A stretch of 64,000 nt of DNA from Mytilinidion resinicola (taxonomy: Eukaryota > Ascomycota > Dothideomycetes > Mytilinidiales > Mytilinidiaceae). Position numbers and translations under genes: made by a program. The notes beneath the pieces are model-generated. The model was not told the DNA's origin and searched no databases. It was given only the letters and a program-made list of their open reading frames with translations. Shown here in pieces: positions 24,130 through 35,937 of this stretch (position 1 is its first letter; each line of letters begins with the position of its first letter). The DNA lies in assembly GCF_010093595.1 (NCBI RefSeq), contig NW_022985446.1:1100709-1164708 (forward strand). The letters are read 5' to 3'.

Positions 24130-25128
24130 ATGAATAGTGTCATTGCCAGCCAACACATTGCCGCTCCCCACTTGCTTCCCAACCGCTTCTCACCATCTCG
24201 CTCTGGTACGTCGTCTTCTCGTCGACTTCTTGGTGGTTTTCCGCTGACCAGCCTTCTGTCTGCAGTCCTATCTCCATCCACAGCCATGTCCAGCCGCAAA
24301 CGAAAGGCGGACGACGACGCCAGCGGCGACAACGATGACCGCATGTCTGCATCTCCCACGAACTCTCCTGCGATGCCCACACGGAATCTATCACGCCCGT
24401 CCTCGAAGCGCATGCGAACCAACGTTACAGGGAGGCCTCTAGCCCTTCCCCGCCTTCTAGAGACCCTCGGTGCTGAAGACATGAGGAGCATCCTCCGATC
24501 GATATGTGAACGCCGTCCAGACCTAGGATCAGAGATCGTCTCCATCGCGCCTAGACCGAGCGTCTCCTCGACACTAGAGGTCCTACAAAACTATGAGTCG
24601 GCGTTCCAGGCGTCGTACCCCTATGGTGGCCGTGCATCCTCGGACTACGCCTACAACAGAGTCCGACAGGCTCTTGTCGATCTCCTTGATGCATTAAAGG
24701 ACTTCACGCCAAACTTCCTCCCTCCAAACGAGTCTCAGGCCGCCACGTCTCTAGCTTTCCTTGATGGCGCCACCGAAATCATCCACCGCCTCCCTGACTG
24801 GGACACCTTCCAGCACAACCGACACAAGCAAGAAGCATACGAAGAGATGGCGAAGGCCTGGGCATCCGTTATCCGAGAAGCTGCGAAGCGAGCAGGAGGA
24901 ATCCAGCTGCAGTATGGAGGATGGGATCAGAAGCTGTCCAAGCACAACCAAATCTCGGGTGGCAGGATGCAGGAAGCGATCGGTGAGCTCCGGGGCAGCC
25001 TGCAATGGTTGGGCACGGACACACCCAACCCTAGCACTGGAGGAGCATCGGACCCCATGTCCGTTCGACAGCAACTTTTGAGCGGCACTTATGGCCTAGG
25101 CGCACCGGTACGAGTCGGACACTGGTGA
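24130..25128 (+). CDS. STS1: Nuclear proteasome tethering factor STS1/Cut8
   Basis: Two exons (24130-24205, 24266-25128) give 939 nt, 312 aa. The unspliced frame is also open, but 24206-24265 is a clean 60-nt intron (GTACGT donor, GCTGACC branch, TGCAG acceptor). Removing it joins NRFSPSRS to [17 protein letters not shown], which is the N-terminal arrangement of fungal Sts1 proteins. The basic SRKRKAD patch is a likely nuclear signal. Family motifs follow: [53 protein letters not shown], then [11 protein letters not shown] and LLSGTYGLG. The protein anchors the 26S proteasome at the nuclear envelope with the importin/karyopherin system. A start at 24286 (MSSRKRK, 280 aa) is possible but less likely. 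Confidence 0.93.
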   Translation: MNSVIASQHIAAPHLLPNRFSPSRSGTSSSRRLLGGFPLTSLLSAVLSPSTAMSSRKRKADDDASGDNDDRMSASPTNSPAMPTRNLSRPSSKRMRTNVTGRPLALPRLLETLGAEDMRSILRSICERRPDLGSEIVSIAPRPSVSSTLEVLQNYESAFQASYPYGGRASSDYAYNRVRQALVDLLDALKDFTPNFLPPNESQAATSLAFLDGATEIIHRLPDWDTFQHNRHKQEAYEEMAKAWASVIREAAKRAGGIQLQYGGWDQKLSKHNQISGGRMQEAIGELRGSLQWLGTDTPNPSTGGASDPMSVRQQLLSGTYGLGAPVRVGHW

Positions 25129-26381
25129 ACGGCTGAACGAAGAGATACCCGAGACCTGGAAAGCGACTGACCATCACCTACTCTTCTAGTACACTCAATA
25201 ATTGGTCTCTGCGAGATACAGGCGCGACTTCACGACAGTACGAATGCTACTTTCCTTTGCATGGTCGGGCCGGAGTAGTTCTGGGAATAGACGGCATCTT
25301 GAGGGCTTTTTGGCGTTTCCACGGCTGCAATCCATCCTCTCATTTTCAATTTCATTGCATCGGCATGTTGGATGGGTGGGGGCAGCAGAGCGTGTTCTTG
25401 ACTGAGGGTAATTGGCGGTGGCGGCGAGTTTCTACATTTGTCCCTAGTCCCTCCTAGCGTTTGTGGTCCCGTTCTAGGGCACCTTCTCAGTACGAAACGA
25501 TGACCTACATAATATCACTCTCACTGATTAAATGGGTATTCTTGAGGTGAACTTACCTGACTAATGTACGTACAGTAGCGAAAGTTTGTCGATGTATGTG
25601 ACCCTTCTGAACCATTCGATAGCACCCTCTGGAGTGGCTGTTAACGATATCCTCGCATGTCATTAGGATTTTGGACATGTATTGAAGCATCCTGAGCGGT
25701 AGGACAGCATTCGCAGGTCTATGGCGTGGCGCTCTATTGCAGACTCAACGAAGCTTCGGCACCTTAATGTCCTGCTACTTCTAGATATCTTCTGAACTTC
25801 TCATACTATGCTGGAGCGTCCTAAAGTGTGGCAGGACTAGGTGATCATAGGCGTTCGAAGCTGCTCTATTACACACTGTCTAGGACCTCACATATTGTGC
25901 AGAAGATTAGATGAGTGGGGAGCAAGTCAAACGATAGCAAGAGAGCGTCTTCAGACTTCATCGAGAAGCTACTGTATGCTGAACCTTGGAGTATTGAGAG
26001 GGTAATCTCTATAACTTAAAGCATTGGCAACTCTAAGAGGGCAACGTTTAGATAGATAGGGAATTTGTAAACCCAGTGCGTCTGCAAGAGAATCATCCGC
26101 AGAGTACTTTCCTGCAAAAGTGATACCTCATTCACCTCTATACTAGGTAGGTAGATAAGTGGTGCCAAGCCACATCACGTGATATGGCGTCCTAGCGTTT
26201 GAGCGAAGTCCGCGACCTCGACTTTACCCTTCTCGCACCTTCACCGCACCTCTCACCTAAGGGGTGGGGACTCTTTCACCTTCTGCGCCTTCTATGTAGC
26301 CACGCATTCCGCATATCTTCCTTCGCAATCACACTAACTTTCCACACCACGAGGCCAGGTTATCGGGCCTCAACCTCGACT
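25129..26381. other. Intergenic region, STS1 to the DUF7918 gene
   Basis: About 1.25 kb without a recognisable gene. The first 400 bases are probably the STS1 3' UTR. From about 25500 to 26160 the sequence is AT-rich with many stops. A CACGTGATATGG stretch at 26177-26188 precedes the next gene and contains a CACGTG hexamer. The last 100 bases look like a leader. Confidence 0.5.
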
Positions 26382-27567
26382 ATGGCGATCCTCGACGATT
26401 TGCTAGGGCTAAAGGTTGAGATAGTCGTCAACGGACAGCCTCTCCAGGAGTACGATGATGAGGACGGTGAAGAAGAAAAGCCGAAAAGTGTCATAAAGTA
26501 TATTGAAGCGACTTCTAATGCCACCTTCGAAGTCAGAGTCATTTTTGGGCTTGAACTCCCACAAGAGCATCGCCAGTACTCCTACACCTGCCGTGTTTAT
26601 TTGGATGGCACATACCAGGACGGAATGGTTTTCGAAAAGCGTACCGGGCTGTTCAAACAGGCGACCCTCCGAGGAAGGCGCAGCTGTAAAGCTGGCGAGT
26701 ACTATCTTCAAACATTTCGCTTCTCAAACTTGACAATTGGTAACGCACCTGACCTAATCAACGTTTGCTCTCATTTTGACGATCTCTTCCAGACGATGGA
26801 GACCTCAACGCCGTAGGACAGGGCGTCAAGGATGCCCTCAATCAAGTCGGTGAAATTTCCGTCACTTTCCAACGGATGCACTATGGTGGTGATGTTGCTC
26901 CCATCGAAAAGAGTCCCTTCACACAGCCGTCGCACCTTGGGACGATTCCTGAGAAAGTGCTTAAGGGTAGAGCAATCTCGCATCAAGCAACGTACGGCAC
27001 ACAGTCATTCCCATTTCCTTCACGCTAAATTTGTACATAGACTCGCAACACCCCAGACGGTACCTGCTTTCAGAGAGGTCATTGGCGAGTATGTCGATAC
27101 GGTGAAGTCACCTTTCGCAACCTTCAACTTTCGATACCGGTCTAGAGGTAAGAAGGAATGCACACTTTGGTAGAGCTGCTGCTTACGCAGTAGCACAGAT
27201 GCCTTGAAGGCACTTCATATCATTCCGCGCAGCGCTAGTCCAGTTGCTCTGGAAGATAGACCAGTCGAAGACTTGACCCCGGAAGAGTTGAGGGAGCTGG
27301 TGAAGAGACAGCGAGTAAGAGTGTGCCCCGTGTGTTACGTTTTACTTGAATAATAGACTGATCTCTTCCCAGGAACGCGACGCTATTTCCGCGCACAAGG
27401 TCAAGCGGGAGAAGATCGAGCGGGAAAAGATCAAGCGGGAGCGCACCGAGAACCGATCGGGGTCTTTCGAAGGCGACGATGACTTGGTTGTTGTTGAAGA
27501 ACGTCCACGAAAGAGATATCGGACCGTCATTGAAGAAGACGGTGTTGAGACAGTCGATCTCACCTAG
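26382..27567 (+). CDS. DUF7918-family protein of unknown function
   Basis: Five exons (26382-26739, 26793-26991, 27041-27147, 27199-27314, 27373-27567) join to 975 nt, 324 aa. The start is MAILDDLLGLKVEIVVNG; the frame is open further upstream, but the longer version reads like a leader. The fungal DUF7918 pattern is visible: an opening beta strand, IKYIEATSNATFEVRV, a CRVYLDG-type strand, KRTGLFKQATLRG, then KVLKGRAISHQATL and FNFRYRSRDALKALHIIPRS. The C-terminus is a charged helix (REKIEREKIKRERTE) and a basic PRKRYRTV segment ending in an acidic tail, suggesting a nuclear protein. No biochemical function is known to me for this family. The intron carrying GTACGG at 26992 has an in-frame stop, which supports splicing. 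Confidence 0.85.
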
Positions 27568-28696
27568 TCCACCTCAAACATCCGGGATTGTTCTCGGGCA
27601 TAGCTACATCTCGGACTGTAGTGGATGATCTGAATTCCTGGAGTTTTTTGGAGGACGGCGTCAACGGAGTCAAGAGTCAATATGGGGGTATACCAGGTGG
27701 CACTTACTAAGTGACGCCAAAATAAGCTTCTATGCATGGCCTAACTTTCCAGTAGGTCATGCCTTTCATGGTCTTCTTAGTAATTCCATATACACAGGGA
27801 AATCTTTCCCAGATACAATCATCACAGCATCATATGTCCTATGATATGCCATGATGTGAAGGTACTCATAATTGATATAGCTCTAGTAGAACTAGTCCAT
27901 CAACACCCGTCTGCCATTATCGGGAGTGCGTCGATGAAAAGGCAAAGTCCACGACGCAAAAATGCCAACATTATTGACGGAACTCGGCGTGGCTTTGGAA
28001 TGCGTAGTAACAAGGCACCGATCACCAGCCACCCCAAGCGGCGCTGTATTTGTGGCTATCAGAGTTGGCGAATCTACGTCGTGGAAGACTGGCCACAGAA
28101 GTGACATTGGACGCAATTTGAAAGGCCTCATCCCGGCAAGCTCAAAAAACGGATCCATGAAGTAAATATATCTTCTAGCGAGCCCGTGTGCTCGGATCTG
28201 CCGGGTATGACCAGGGCTTAATTTTGCTAAGCGACCAACCTTATGGTGATGTCACGCAGCTGCATGTGTCTACGCGGCTCAAACGCTGGCGATCGGCCGT
28301 CTTTTTTCGCTGCAAGAGGCGCCGTGTGCTTGTAAAACTGCGGCAACTGTCGTCTTTTCTCCCACACATCGCTCCCTCCCCCTGAGGCACATCATTCGAG
28401 CCCCTTGTCCTCGTTGCGCGTTGTGTGTGCTGTGTGCCGCAGTCGAACCTCAGTTGTTCCATTGCTGACGCTGAGCCTCTTTCTTCAAGGCCTCGCTAGG
28501 AGCATTGTTATTGCATTCATATACTCATACAGTCAGTGTTGAATTCTGAATCTATTCTGTTCTAGTGGATGTTTGAACGTCTTAAACTAAGCAAACTTTC
28601 TAGGTTTCCTCACCTCCAGAAGCTCTCTCATGCTAAGGAAGGATCTCAACCCCCGATACCTATAACCGCCGACACGGATTGCACGTACCATCCGAC
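27568..28696. other. Intergenic region, DUF7918 gene to the PLC-like gene
   Basis: About 1.1 kb. Short ORFs on both strands (for example 27841-28104 + and 27892-28158 -) are unremarkable and overlap each other. The last 200 bases contain the promoter of the PLC-like gene. I see nothing else. Confidence 0.5.
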
Positions 28697-30178
28697 ATGT
28701 TGTTGCGACTTCTATGGCTCAGCGGGCTCAGCGGGCTCGCTGTAGCCACGTCCTCCTCACAATCGATCGTCACACTCTCCGGAACAAGAATTACAGGAGC
28801 AGATGCTGCCCCAACAGGCTCTATAGCAGCGTTCGTGTCTGACTTCACTACTCAAGCATTTTCCACGAGTGGGTCTATGTCCGGTGTATCGAGCAGTATG
28901 GCAGCGTCGAACACGAGTGCATCTTCTTCTCGGTCCACTAGCAACTCGGTCATCTTGCTAGTCGGAGGCTATTCCGCATCGACGAAGAGCGGGAACAGCA
29001 CAGCAACAAGCACGACCTCATCAGTATTGCCTACAAACACACAGCCTTGCAACGGCTATCCTGAATTCTGCACACGGAAGTACTCAAATATAACGGAAGT
29101 CACCGCTCATAACTCGCCGTTCGATGTGAAGAACAACGCTGCGAGCAATCAAGCCTTGGGAGTAACTACTCAATTGAATGATGGCATTCGAATGCGTATG
29201 TATCTGCCCATCTATAGGACGAAGCTGTCTAACATCTGCTAACACGCATCAAAATCAGTCCAGGGCCAAACGCATATCGTCAATGGCACCCTCTATTACT
29301 GCCACACATCCTGCGACCTCCTCAATGCCGGCACCGTTGAGAACTACCTAATAGAAGTCGCAGCTTGGGTTCGCTCCCACCCCTACGATGTCATCACTAT
29401 TCTCCTAGGCAACGGTGACTATACACTGAAAGACGACAACGGCAACCCCCTCGTTACGTCTGCCAACTTCGTCGATCCCATCACGAAGGCAGGCCTGATG
29501 CCTTATGTCTATCAGCCGCCGAAGAACTCGATGACGCTCGACGACTGGCCTACGCTATCCGAGATGATCCTCTCGCAGAAGCGCGTCGTTTTCTTCATCG
29601 ATTACAACTTCGATTACGATGCGGCGCCGTGGATCCTCTGGGAGTTCCAGAGCATGTGGGAAACGCCATATTCGCCCACAGATCCTGCCTTCCCTTGCAC
29701 GGTTCAGCGACCGGAGAACTTGAGCGAGAACAACACCAACAGCTGGCTTTATATGGCCAATCACAACCTGAACGTCGCGGTCTCTATTGCCGGGTCGTCG
29801 AGTCTTTTGATTCCGAACTCGGTGGCAATGAATGTCACCAATGGGTTAACAGGTGAGGGGAGCTTAGGCAATATGACAAGAGAGTGTACTGGTGAGTTCG
29901 CCTCTTTCATAATGTATCGAGAACCTTTGATTTGTTACTAATCCACACGAATAGCTGACCACGGCCGCCCACCCAATTTTCTCCTTGTCGACTACTACAA
30001 TGTTGGCCCCTTCAACGGCTCCGTCTTCGAAGTCGCCGCCGAAGCCAACAATGTCACCTACAATGGTAAGTGCTGCGGTACCACGTCTTCATTTGGCGTG
30101 AGGTCGCTTTCGGCACCCTCAGCCGCTCTGCTCGCGCTCGTAGTCTCGGTAATGGCGGCGGTAGGTTCAGTATTGTAG
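28697..30178 (+). CDS. GPI-anchored PLC-like phosphodiesterase (PI-PLC X-type TIM barrel)
   Basis: Three exons (28697-29195, 29259-29891, 29955-30178) join to 1356 nt, 451 aa; a start at 28679 would add six residues. A signal peptide (MLLRLLWLSGLSGLAVATS) is followed by a long Ser/Thr-rich, probably O-glycosylated stretch to about residue 115. The barrel follows: PCNGYPEFC, TEVTAHNSPF (first active-site His of the family), LNDGIRML..QTHIVNGTLYYCHTSC, then DVITILLGN. The C-terminus has a small-residue hydrophobic tail (APSAALLALVVSVMAAVGSVL), typical of GPI attachment. Such fungal proteins sit at the plasma membrane or cell wall; their substrate is not established. It opens a neighbourhood rich in secreted products. 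Confidence 0.9.
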
Positions 30179-31038
30179 ATTCTGCTCTAGATATTCGTAC
30201 AGGCACTTTTTTCTAAGATGACCTTTATGTTGCATTTTGTCGCATTTGCACGGGCGTTTTCGCGAGAGGTAGTTCATACAAAGCTTTACGTTTTCGCATA
30301 TACATATACTATATATAATCACGCTTTTATATGTGCTCGCCATAGGTTTCTAAGGCTCTGGATTAGATGTTAAGTTGTTTTGTATCTACCTATAGCTGCG
30401 TAGGATTTTTGACGGTTTCAAAACGCACTCGGCCTCCCCCTCTAGTTGGCGCAACTTGAAAGTATAAATGTAGGTGCAGCCGAGGATCGCCTCGGGACAT
30501 GCACGCCCGCATCTTGAGCACAATTTTTTTGCCTTTACATTCGTAAATACCTATTAGCTCCCGTAATACCGACGCTGACTAGGGTATCGCGTCGATAAAA
30601 GTCCCTACCTCTCGCATCGTCCAACTCATCCTCGCATCGAAGCCAGTTCAGCATCAACCTGTGCATGCACATGCGTAGCTCTATGTGCTCGAACTGCAGT
30701 CCGCTCGTTGACCTTGCATCACAATTGAACTTGATTGGTTGGTAGATCTAGAGGCGCTTCTAGACATGTTCTCCAGCTCTCCCTCGCCTTAGTCGGCGCC
30801 TATACATCCTGACATTCAGCTCTCCTCTCACTCGCTAATGCCTTTCGATAACTCTTGATCTATTGATGCGTCAAAGTGGGTCTCTTAACACGCTCTAGAC
30901 TACGAGGGCGTGCTTTTGGTCTGTGCAGCGAAGTTCTGGGTAGATAAGTAGCAGCATCCATCTTGATTTCTAGTATGCGTCACGTCGTGTCGCTTTTGCT
31001 TTCTCTTAGGTTTGAACTCAATCTAAGTACCTTCCAAA
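30179..31038. other. Intergenic region, PLC-like gene to the orphan gene
   Basis: About 860 bases. An AT-rich tract at 30290-30330 (repeated ATATA) is a plausible 3'-end signal for the PLC-like gene. Near 30980-31012 the sequence GTATGCGT...TCTTAG could be a short 5'-UTR intron just before the next start codon. I see no gene. Confidence 0.45.
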
Positions 31039-33468
31039 ATGCCGAAATACATTGTCACTCATCTTCAACAACTTTCATACCCTCTCATTCCGATTCTCGA
31101 CGACCGTGGCGTTTCTCCCGAGTTCACCGGCTGGTGTCCTACAATTTGGCAACCCACGAAGGGTGCTATTCCCTATACGTACAACATCACTAGCGGCCCG
31201 ATCCATAAGTTCCATATCCAGGGCTATTGGGAAGGAACTCGCGATGAGCTCTCCATATTCATGAAGAAGGCTAGCCTCGACCCTCAAGACGGGTGGCAAT
31301 ACGCATATCCTTTCACGGTGAAGACTTCGCTTCGCCGTAGGGACGGCATTACCATTGATTTCCCGGCAACCAATCCAGAATTCTCTCTCTACGGCAATCC
31401 TCGAAACCTTCATGTCGATTCTAACGGCTACGTTAGCGTCTCCAGTAACTTTATGGTAGAGGGTATTGACCTCAAGGCCGGCATTGTCCCTGGGAGACCC
31501 GACGATCATCCATGGGCGTGCGTGGGCACTTTGGAAGTTCAGGTTCTGCTAGGAACCGAATCGCTTATGTTTTTCACCGCTGAAATGGAATCCTACTTTA
31601 CTGGTAGTCGTCCCATCAAGTTCCTTGCCTACGAGGGTATCGACATCAACTTGCTACGATTTGCGCTCGGACCGAGAAATGGCAAGGGAGACGACTCTTC
31701 TCTTCCCTACGACGTCGCCGTGGCAAAACGTGTCTTCGATAGTGGCTATCTCTACAATAGAGTCGATGGTCAACCCGCCTTCACTAAAGGCGCTGGATCG
31801 GCATTCCTTCTCAGCAAATATCTCATGATTTAGACAGTGTTCAACGGCACTGCAACTGAAAAAACCAAGCAAGCTTTTAAGTTGCGGGGATACGCGCTCA
31901 CCGGAAAGAGACGACCTACCGTAAATTGCTTTGACCAAACCGGAATTCTTGGATTGTGTATCAGCCTTGGCTTTCAGACCGCGGATGAATTCAACAACTT
32001 GACAGCGTACTGGATGGCACCTTTTGGTTTCTTGAAGGCTACTCCTTTGGTCGGCTACGCCAGCGGTGGCAACTGCAACAACCCGTTTACGATCGGAAAC
32101 CATCCCTCTTGCAAAAATCTCCTATCGCCAGATCTCATCATGGAGCAGACGTCAGTGAAGCGATCGCATTTTGTCAGCCATGTCTTCTTGGGCTACAAGA
32201 GCCGCAACAATAACGAAATTCGCATATATGACGCCTGCGCCGGGCCAGTAACTGGTCACGTCAATCTAGCTGGCTATATAAAAGGAGCAGTTGACACTGT
32301 GCACCCGCCTCCGGGAGAGGTGTACAACAGCGCTGGAAAGTGTTTGGATACTGAGAAGAAAATTACAGGCGACTGCGACACTGCGACCGGCTACAAAGTC
32401 ACTGACTCTCACCACGGTATCCTTGGAGAATTCCCCGATTTGCTCCGTCCTGGAATTGACCCTACCGACACCAACACTTTGCCCACGGAAGATAAACTTC
32501 TCCGGGACTTCAAGGGTCTTCCGGAGGCCGATTTCGCTTTTGATACACTCGGCTTTGCAGATTGGATGCTCGCCCAGAAATTCCGGAACATCATGATCAT
32601 GGCAGTGGACAAGCCCCAAGTGTGGCCTGGAGCTGGCAGCATGGATAAAGACCCCACTCGAATTGGTCTCATTACTTGGGGGCTGACTGTCGCCATCTTC
32701 GGAGGTCAGACCCATCATGTCAAACTTTCCTGGCGCACTTTCCCCACTCCCAAAGATGCCACGGGAGCACGCAGTTCGAAGTTTAATTATGGCACGGGAG
32801 ACGAGTTCATTACGGAGGGTGACCTCAACAGTGATCATGTAGTCAGCGGCATCGTTGCCGGTGAGAGACGGGTCATTATCGTCTATGGTCGACAGTCGCT
32901 TTATCTTCAGTCAAACGATGAGAGAATGTCGATTGACGACCTTCGAGACTTGGCTACCGTGATCTCCAGGTTCGGAGAGAGCCCAAGGCCAAACCTTGCC
33001 GCGATGGCTGTTGGGAATGCTTTGGCAGATCCAGACGACAAGAATTTCAAATGGACTCCATTTGCGTTGAAGGAGAAGACAAGAGTTACCTATTCGGTCC
33101 AAGTAAGTCTATGCTATGTACTGCGCACAGTTAACGACGTTGCAGACTAACTCAAACATAGACTCAAAACGTTTCATATCTGGATTGGTCATACTCCGAC
33201 GGTGTAAGCCGATGCTCCTAGTAGAAATGCTCAAGCGTTGCTAATTATTCGTGAATCACAGAACGTGTTCTTGCTAGACTACTCCGTCGTTGCTCGCAAA
33301 GATTTTAAGGGGCCATTAGAAAAAAGTGCGGATAAGCCCGTACTAAATGACGTCCACACGTTCACTTTCTTTGGGCGCTCAGTAGGTAGCGACAAGGTAA
33401 AACTGACTTTCTACGACCGGTACTACAAAGCCACTACACGCGGAGTGTCCTTTGACATTCAAAAATAA
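31039..33468 (+). pseudogene. Orphan protein with a transglutaminase-like Cys/His/Asp arrangement, broken by one in-frame TAG
   Basis: Exons 31039-33102, 33162-33203 and 33262-33468 join to 771 codons in one frame, interrupted only by TAG at 31831-31833 (codon 265). Similar protein-like sequence continues on both sides in the same frame, so this is a point nonsense, a read-through codon, an assembly error or a missed intron. I see no good donor/acceptor pair around it. There is no signal peptide (MPKYIVTHLQQ). After the stop come PTVNCFDQTGILGLC (Cys297), RSHFVSHVFLGY (His381) and IYDACAGP (Asp398). An 'NCxDQ' cysteine, a later His before a beta strand and an Asp 17 residues on is the order of transglutaminase-like/papain-fold enzymes. 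The C-terminal third (WPGAGSMDKDPTRIG, VVSGIVAGERRVIIVYG) is unfamiliar. Function is unknown; the fold call is inference. Confidence 0.7.
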
Positions 33469-34063
33469 GAATTGGGTCCATATTATGGGTTGGTTTCTTG
33501 ATCTTCATTCACTACTGGAGCAAGATAGCCAAGCCAGGCCAGACTCATACACTAAAGTATTGCTCAACGGAGAAGAAAATTCAATTCTAACTCTTAACGC
33601 ATCATCTCAAACCCAACCCGAACACGCGAGCATTAGCTGTGAAATGACCTCTCGCCCTCACCTTCTTACACAAAATCTCCAAAATAAGGACGGACAGGCT
33701 CTAAGCAGCTATCAGTACTTATAGAGACGTGCTTTCAGCTCCCGCTCTCTATACCTTTTGCCATCTTTCCTCAGCACGCTTTCGGTCTAATAAATAACAT
33801 TTCGAATCGGAGCGTGGGTCACGCATCTACGCCGTGTGTTTACACTTCTAGTATAAGTTGTATTAACGCTAGTGAAAGCCTCTACTATATTACCACGCTT
33901 TCGGGCTAAGATCCACTTTTCCACGTAAAGCCTCCCCCCTCGTGTACCAACGCCCAGCCCTCTTTTAATCCACCATCTTTTTTCGCCCCAACATGCGTCT
34001 GCCGCCTCTACCCTCCATCAATTAATCGCTTACCCTCTCGATTCACCTCGGCATTCTCCTCCT
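33469..34063. other. Convergent intergenic region
   Basis: About 600 bases between two genes whose 3' ends face each other. A 90-codon + strand ORF (33452-33724) overlaps the end of the previous gene in another frame and has no recognisable feature. I see nothing else. Confidence 0.5.
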
Positions 34064-35336
34064 TTACACATGCTTATCCAGGAAATCGTTCACAACCGCA
34101 AACCACCCCGTCGCATTCCCGTGCAGATTCATGCCATGTCCAGTATCCGGCTGCAAGTAAAACGCCAACGGCTCCGCGTTCGCGAACAGCTGCGGCGAAA
34201 CCGAGTAGGGTCCATCCAGAATCCCCGTACAGTCTGCGCCGCAGAAGATGAGGTCAGAATCACCATCGATCATCTACGCTTCTATTAGCCCCATACCACC
34301 GACATCGCAGGAAAAATTCAATTTCGAAAGAAAGCAAATTTGGGGGGGGGGAAGATAGAGGACGTACCAAAATCGGCTTCTTAAACTCGGGCGCCGCATA
34401 CGGAACCTTGCCAAACGTGATGAACTCGCCTACCGTGAACGGGAACTTGTTCGCCTCCGCATCCTCTAGCACTGCGGGCTCGAAGTTGGGGTACTTGAGG
34501 AAGCTGTACTGGTTCGCATACTTGTCGCCCCAGGTCAGGTAGCCCGAGGAGCGCTTGCCGAAGCGCGCGGGCTGGTTCTCGGACGCGAGGTGGAAGCCCG
34601 TGCTGATCTGGAATAGGATCTCGAAGGTGGTGTTGTGCGAGAAGCCGGTGAGGACGACGCCGTCGGAGAGCTCGGGCCGGGTGGCGATGAGCGCGTTGGA
34701 GAGGATCGAGCCGAAACTGTGGCCGACGTGGACGAGTTTCGAGGGCTTGGGGATCAGATGCGAGAGCGTGCCGGCTTTGAGCTGCTCGGTGAAGTGGGTG
34801 AGGAGCGCGAGTTCGACAGGGGTTTGCACGACATTGTAGGGGTCTTCGACGCTGGAGAGGCCGGTGCCGATTCGGTCATAGGAGAAGGTGGCGTACCCTG
34901 CGGCAGTCGCAGCAGCGATGTAGTTGTACGTCGTTTTCGGTGCGCCGAAGTTCCAGTAGGTTTTGTCGAAGCCGAGGCCGTGGGTGAGAAGTTGCAATTT
35001 CGGGGCTTTTTGGGGGTTATAGTGGGTCGTGGGTGTGCAGTACAGTGCGCTGATTGAGAGAGGAACGGTGATGTTAGTTGGGGGCCCAAGGAGGGCAGAG
35101 GGGTCGGAGGAGGCGTCGCGGCCTGTGAAGGCGAGGAGGAGAGAGGTTGCATCATAACCATTTTTAATCGCGGGGAGGAGCAGGGGGTAGGAGGGGGCGG
35201 TGAGGGAGATGGAGAGGGTGAGGGGAATGCAGTTAGGTGATTGGGGGTTGGGGTGTGGGATTGCGGTTGTGAGAAGGGGGAGGGAGAGGAGAGAAGAAAG
35301 TATAATGGGAAGCATTGTTGGAATTGACAGAGGCAT
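34064..35336 (-). CDS. Secreted alpha/beta-hydrolase
   Basis: Two exons (35336-34368, 34273-34064) join to 1179 nt, 392 aa; a start at 35315 (MLPIILSS) gives 385 aa and a cleaner signal peptide (LSSLLSLPLLTTAIPHPN). The fold is shown by the oxyanion-side HGLGFDKTYWNFG, the YDRIGTGLSS strand-loop, the nucleophile elbow GHSFGS (GxSxG), the acid-bearing LMIDGDSD and the catalytic His in DTGHGMNLH. The order and spacing fit a serine hydrolase (esterase or lipase class); the substrate cannot be told. Two cysteines near the C-terminus (FCGADCTG) may form a disulfide. The intron is 94 nt, longer than most here. The frame stays open upstream to 35420, but that part (MAASETGKYINEG) precedes the signal peptide and is probably leader. 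Confidence 0.9.
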
Positions 35337-35823
35337 GATGGACTGACGACAGAGATTGTTAGATACTGTACATACTCCTTGGCCTTCGTTTATATATTTT
35401 CCGGTCTCTGATGCTGCCAAATTAATATCTGGCTAGGAGAGCATCCAGTTTGCTTTCTCACCCTCGTAAGCATACTATAATGCGCTAGGTATTTGGAATG
35501 CCTGGATTGGTGCGTGGGAGAGGGTAGATGATTACTGCTCGGTAAAAACTAGAGATGTAGTTGCTCACTCATCGTTGATTTTCCGCCGCCGTCCCATTGG
35601 TGCCATTACTCATCCCTGCTGACCATAACTAGTAACTGGCCAACGAGAAAATTGACCGAAAAGGGCAGTAATCAGAACTTCGACTTAATGGGTTATTTGA
35701 GTGTAATTGAGCCAATCAGAAATTATTCCTAGATTGGATAATATTTCCTGGATGAGTTGAGTTCTTTGATTGGAAGAATCAATCGTCAACTGCATAAACC
35801 CATCATCAATAACACTCCCCATC

Positions 35824-35937
35824 CGAGAATCCCGTTACCACCGAGAATCGCGAGCAGATTTGGTCACGTTTAGAAGAATTTAGACTAGCGGCTTGGCCCC
35901 CCAATTACCACCAATTCTCGGTGGCGGGTGATTCTCG
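35824..35937. repeat. Imperfect inverted repeat (24-25 bp arms)
   Basis: The left arm at 35824-35848 reads CGAGAATC, six bases, CCACCGAGAAT. The right arm at 35914-35937 is its inverse (ATTCTCGGTGG, five bases, GATTCTCG). The loop is about 65 bases. It could form a cruciform or be the remains of a small inverted-repeat element; no target-site duplication is obvious. Confidence 0.6.

Noticed and set aside
31770..31833. Intron removing the in-frame TAG of the orphan gene (GTCAAC donor, TTTAG acceptor)
   Set aside because: The donor is weak, the exon phases do not match, and the removed residues look like ordinary coding sequence.
34635..35057. 140-codon + strand ORF
   Set aside because: Antisense shadow of the secreted alpha/beta-hydrolase.
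35337..35420. N-terminal extension of the secreted hydrolase
   Set aside because: It would place 28 polar residues before a clean signal peptide.
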